Assembly: GCF_014898815.1 (NCBI RefSeq) | Contig: NW_026515540.1 | Span: 1,798,001 to 1,862,000 of the forward strand | DNA: 64,000 nucleotides | Reading direction: 5' to 3' | Origin: Panonychus citri | Taxonomy: Eukaryota; Arthropoda; Arachnida; Trombidiformes; Tetranychidae | Shown: positions 62,101-64,000 of the stretch, one piece after another | How the letters are laid out: each line of letters begins with the position of its first letter | How positions within the stretch are numbered: position 1 is the stretch's first letter | Notes under the pieces: generated by a model | The model's input: only the letters and a program-made list of their open reading frames with translations | What the model was told of the DNA's origin: nothing | The model's database searches: none | Position numbers and translations under genes: made by a program

Positions 62101-64000
62101 AACAATTAACTAATCGTTTCTCTCTCTCTTTATCAATCAGTCAAAATGTCCACCTACCCGGATGCGCTCGTACGATTGCTCAACAATTTTTCCGTTGTAC
62201 TCTCCAACAATTAGCCTCTAACGGCATTTTCCAGCAAATTTTCAACTCGCATTTTCCAGGTAATTACAGGAAAATTTAGTCTGATCATCGACAATTAACT
62301 CGTTAACCTTAACTCTTTCACTCATTTCACTTCTAGACTCTGAATTTTTCAAAGCAATGGCGACATCGCTCACCGATTTCATGGACACCAACCAAGTGAC
62401 ACCATTGACTAAACTTTTAGAGGTAATTAAATGGTGAATTTTAATTGTTTCGTTTAATGATTTAATATTTTTCCGTAATAGGGATTCAATGAGAAGAAAC
62501 ATTTACCCCCTAAGGCGCAATTGTTTCACGTTCTATCGAATGCCGCTCATTACATGGAGTGTATTCCATTGGAAATGGTTTCTCAACAGTCTTGGAATAC
62601 ATTTCTACCCATTTTTGATACATTTCTACGAAAAATGGAATATATTTTCCCTTCCGTTTCCGGTGAAGTTTGTGATCTTACCCCCGTGATAAGAATGATG
62701 TTAATCACTCTTAAATTGTCTTGTCTCAATAATCACCGATCAATCCTTGAACCTTATGCTAAATTTGTAAGCCAATCGATTCAACGAAGTCCATTAGGTT
62801 ATTCTCAACTTCTCGAACTTTGTCACTACTCTGGAAGAGTATTTTCTAAAGATCGTGATCGATATTTTCTTACTCGAACGATTGTCGGTGAACTGATTGG
62901 TGCCATTCGCTTCAAAACATTCATTCCCGACGAGAATCTCATGATGTTGGTCCAGTTTGTCCTTCAAGATCTCGATGGCACTTTGGTCTACTCTGTGGTT
63001 ACCGAACATCTTAAGCCCAATTCAGATCCATCCATAGAACATTTTAACACCAATGCTTGCGAATTCATCAAACCTTATGTCAACGATATCAGTGAATTCA
63101 TCACTGATGTTCATACACTCAGTCGAATCAAGGTAAAGTTGATAATCGGCAGGTCATGAAATCGTTGAAATTTTCGTTCTATTGTTGATCTTTAACCTTT
63201 TTTTCTGTGCTTAGAGTACATTTTTGGGAACTTGTATCCACCTGAATGAGGAAACAATTGGTGGACATTTGAAAGCGGGATTATCACAAATTCTTGCCCT
63301 CGAGATAACCAAAAGTAACGGACGAGACCATCGAGCGGTCACTCGATACTTACCCTGGTTGTACAGTTTACCTTCAGTCCAACAAGGGTCAGTCATTTAA
63401 TGACCTTTTTTATTTGTTCTTTTGTGGGTAATTAACGGTAATTTTTTCTCTCTATCGTTAACAGGCCGAAAGAATTTCTTGATTGTGTTGCTCATATTCG
63501 TATTCTATCATGGATACTTTTGGGTTCGTTGCAACATTCAGCACTCATGCAGCACCATCCGAGTTATTCACTGTCACAACCTATTCCGTTGGAGGCCAAT
63601 GGTCACATCGCTGAACATATTCAAGTGATTCTCGCAGGATTTGCTGAACAATCAAAAGCCTCGGTCATTCATATGTCCAGTTTGTTTCATGCGTTCATCT
63701 TGTGCCAACTTTGGACTATGTACTGCGAAAACATATCGGCACAAAATCCACCCGGAAGTGAACAATATCAACAATGTACTTTAACGTTATCCGATTTTTG
63801 GGCGAAAATCACTCCAGGAATATTACAATTAGTTTGCCATTCGAAAGTGGTACGTAATCAATTTCTCACAATTCTATGTGTTAATCAACTTGATTATATG
63901 TTTTGCTTTTAAATTGTCACAAAATTTGCTTCATTTAAACAACAATTTGAAAAGTTCATCAACTTTTAGACCATCTAAACGTTTCAGTATATGTCAAACC
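53149..64000 (+). CDS. unc79: UNC79, NALCN sodium-leak channel complex subunit; 3' end off window
   Basis: A large HEAT-like scaffold that, with UNC80, supports the NALCN leak channel setting neuronal resting potential. Exons: 53149-53170, 54180-54300, 54386-54546, 54627-54797, 55280-56778, 56947-59448, 59517-59652, 59725-62073, 62141-62259, 62337-62422, 62482-63132, 63215-63387, 63465-63849, and probably 63988 onward. About 2,790 residues are present; only the last part is missing. Family-typical segments include LKFFSQILLS, FPSLDYKSLYSTLIQLLELL, the Cys-rich VKMCIDHTI...ICIECADQI...CFSPECVN...VRYCALC region, WLITSLCTPIDETP, LNLTCFILMLDILIKQMELQ, SSCGSILEEFSEDEIG, YLPWLYSLPSVQQGPKEF and SKASVIHMSSLFHAF. 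A long Ser/Pro/Thr-rich insert lies at 59725-61650. The frame breaks once at about 61650-61679 (one missing base, or a 26-base GT-AG gap). ATG 53149 is the start, followed by TKQAT as in relatives. Confidence 0.95.
53171..54179. other. UNC79 intron 1
   Basis: A 1-kb phase-1 intron from GTAAGT to CCCAACAG. No nested exon seen. Confidence 0.85.
54798..55279. other. UNC79 intron 4
   Basis: A phase-1 intron from GTAAGT to TTACCAG. A+T-rich, with nothing else seen. Confidence 0.85.

Noticed and set aside
1..64000. Search for CRISPR arrays, insertion sequences, retroelements or viral genes
   Set aside because: Only dinucleotide and trinucleotide simple repeats were seen. There are no regularly spaced repeats and no transposase, reverse transcriptase or capsid-like frames.

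Overview
This is eukaryotic, intron-bearing, strongly A+T-rich nuclear DNA from an arthropod. An acariform mite is my best guess. Supporting this are GT-AG introns (many only 59-110 bases), arthropod-type neural genes (a Ptp99A-like receptor phosphatase and UNC79), a divergent ionotropic receptor, and proteins rich in Ser, Asn, Gly and His. (CT)n/(GA)n and (GAT)n microsatellites are dense. Nothing is prokaryotic: no operons, CRISPR array or insertion sequence.

Layout. Bases 1-13256 hold no gene I can support and are probably intron or 5' flank of the first gene. A receptor protein tyrosine phosphatase of the Ptp99A / RPTP-gamma-zeta class runs on + from 13257 (5' end not found) to 39555. It has four fibronectin type III domains, one membrane segment, an active D1 phosphatase domain and an inactive D2. 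Its 16.4-kb intron (13381-29822) contains an antisense locus at 15454-22339 on the minus strand. That locus encodes a very large, low-complexity, secreted Ser/Gly/Pro/Asn-rich protein, which I read as one six-exon gene but which could be two.

Downstream are an intronless ionotropic-receptor-like gene (41372-42586, +) and three minus-strand genes. Two of these encode small secreted/membrane proteins of one architecture: signal peptide, Pro/Gln-rich region, membrane helix, polybasic cleavage-like site, short tail (43013-43525 and 46047-47132). Between them lies a short two-exon gene for a 60-residue TOM6 (TOMM6) homologue (45159-45475), which a long-ORF scan would miss. Next comes a CTDSPL2-type FCP1/HAD phosphatase (48303-50302, minus). 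Head-to-head with it on + is UNC79 (53149 to the right edge), the large accessory subunit of the NALCN sodium-leak channel complex. UNC79 lacks only its last C-terminal exon or exons.

Exons were read by joining GT-AG sites in matching phase and checking that the protein stays family-like across each junction. Two places do not join cleanly: near 21776-21830 in the nested gene, and near 61650-61679 in UNC79. Each is explained either by one missing base or by an implausibly small (26-29 base) GT-AG intron.

The most interesting candidates are an apparent internal alternative first exon with its own signal peptide in the phosphatase gene, a 36-base in-frame microexon inside its catalytic domain, the nested antisense secreted-protein gene, and the pair of signal-peptide/membrane/polybasic proteins flanking TOMM6.
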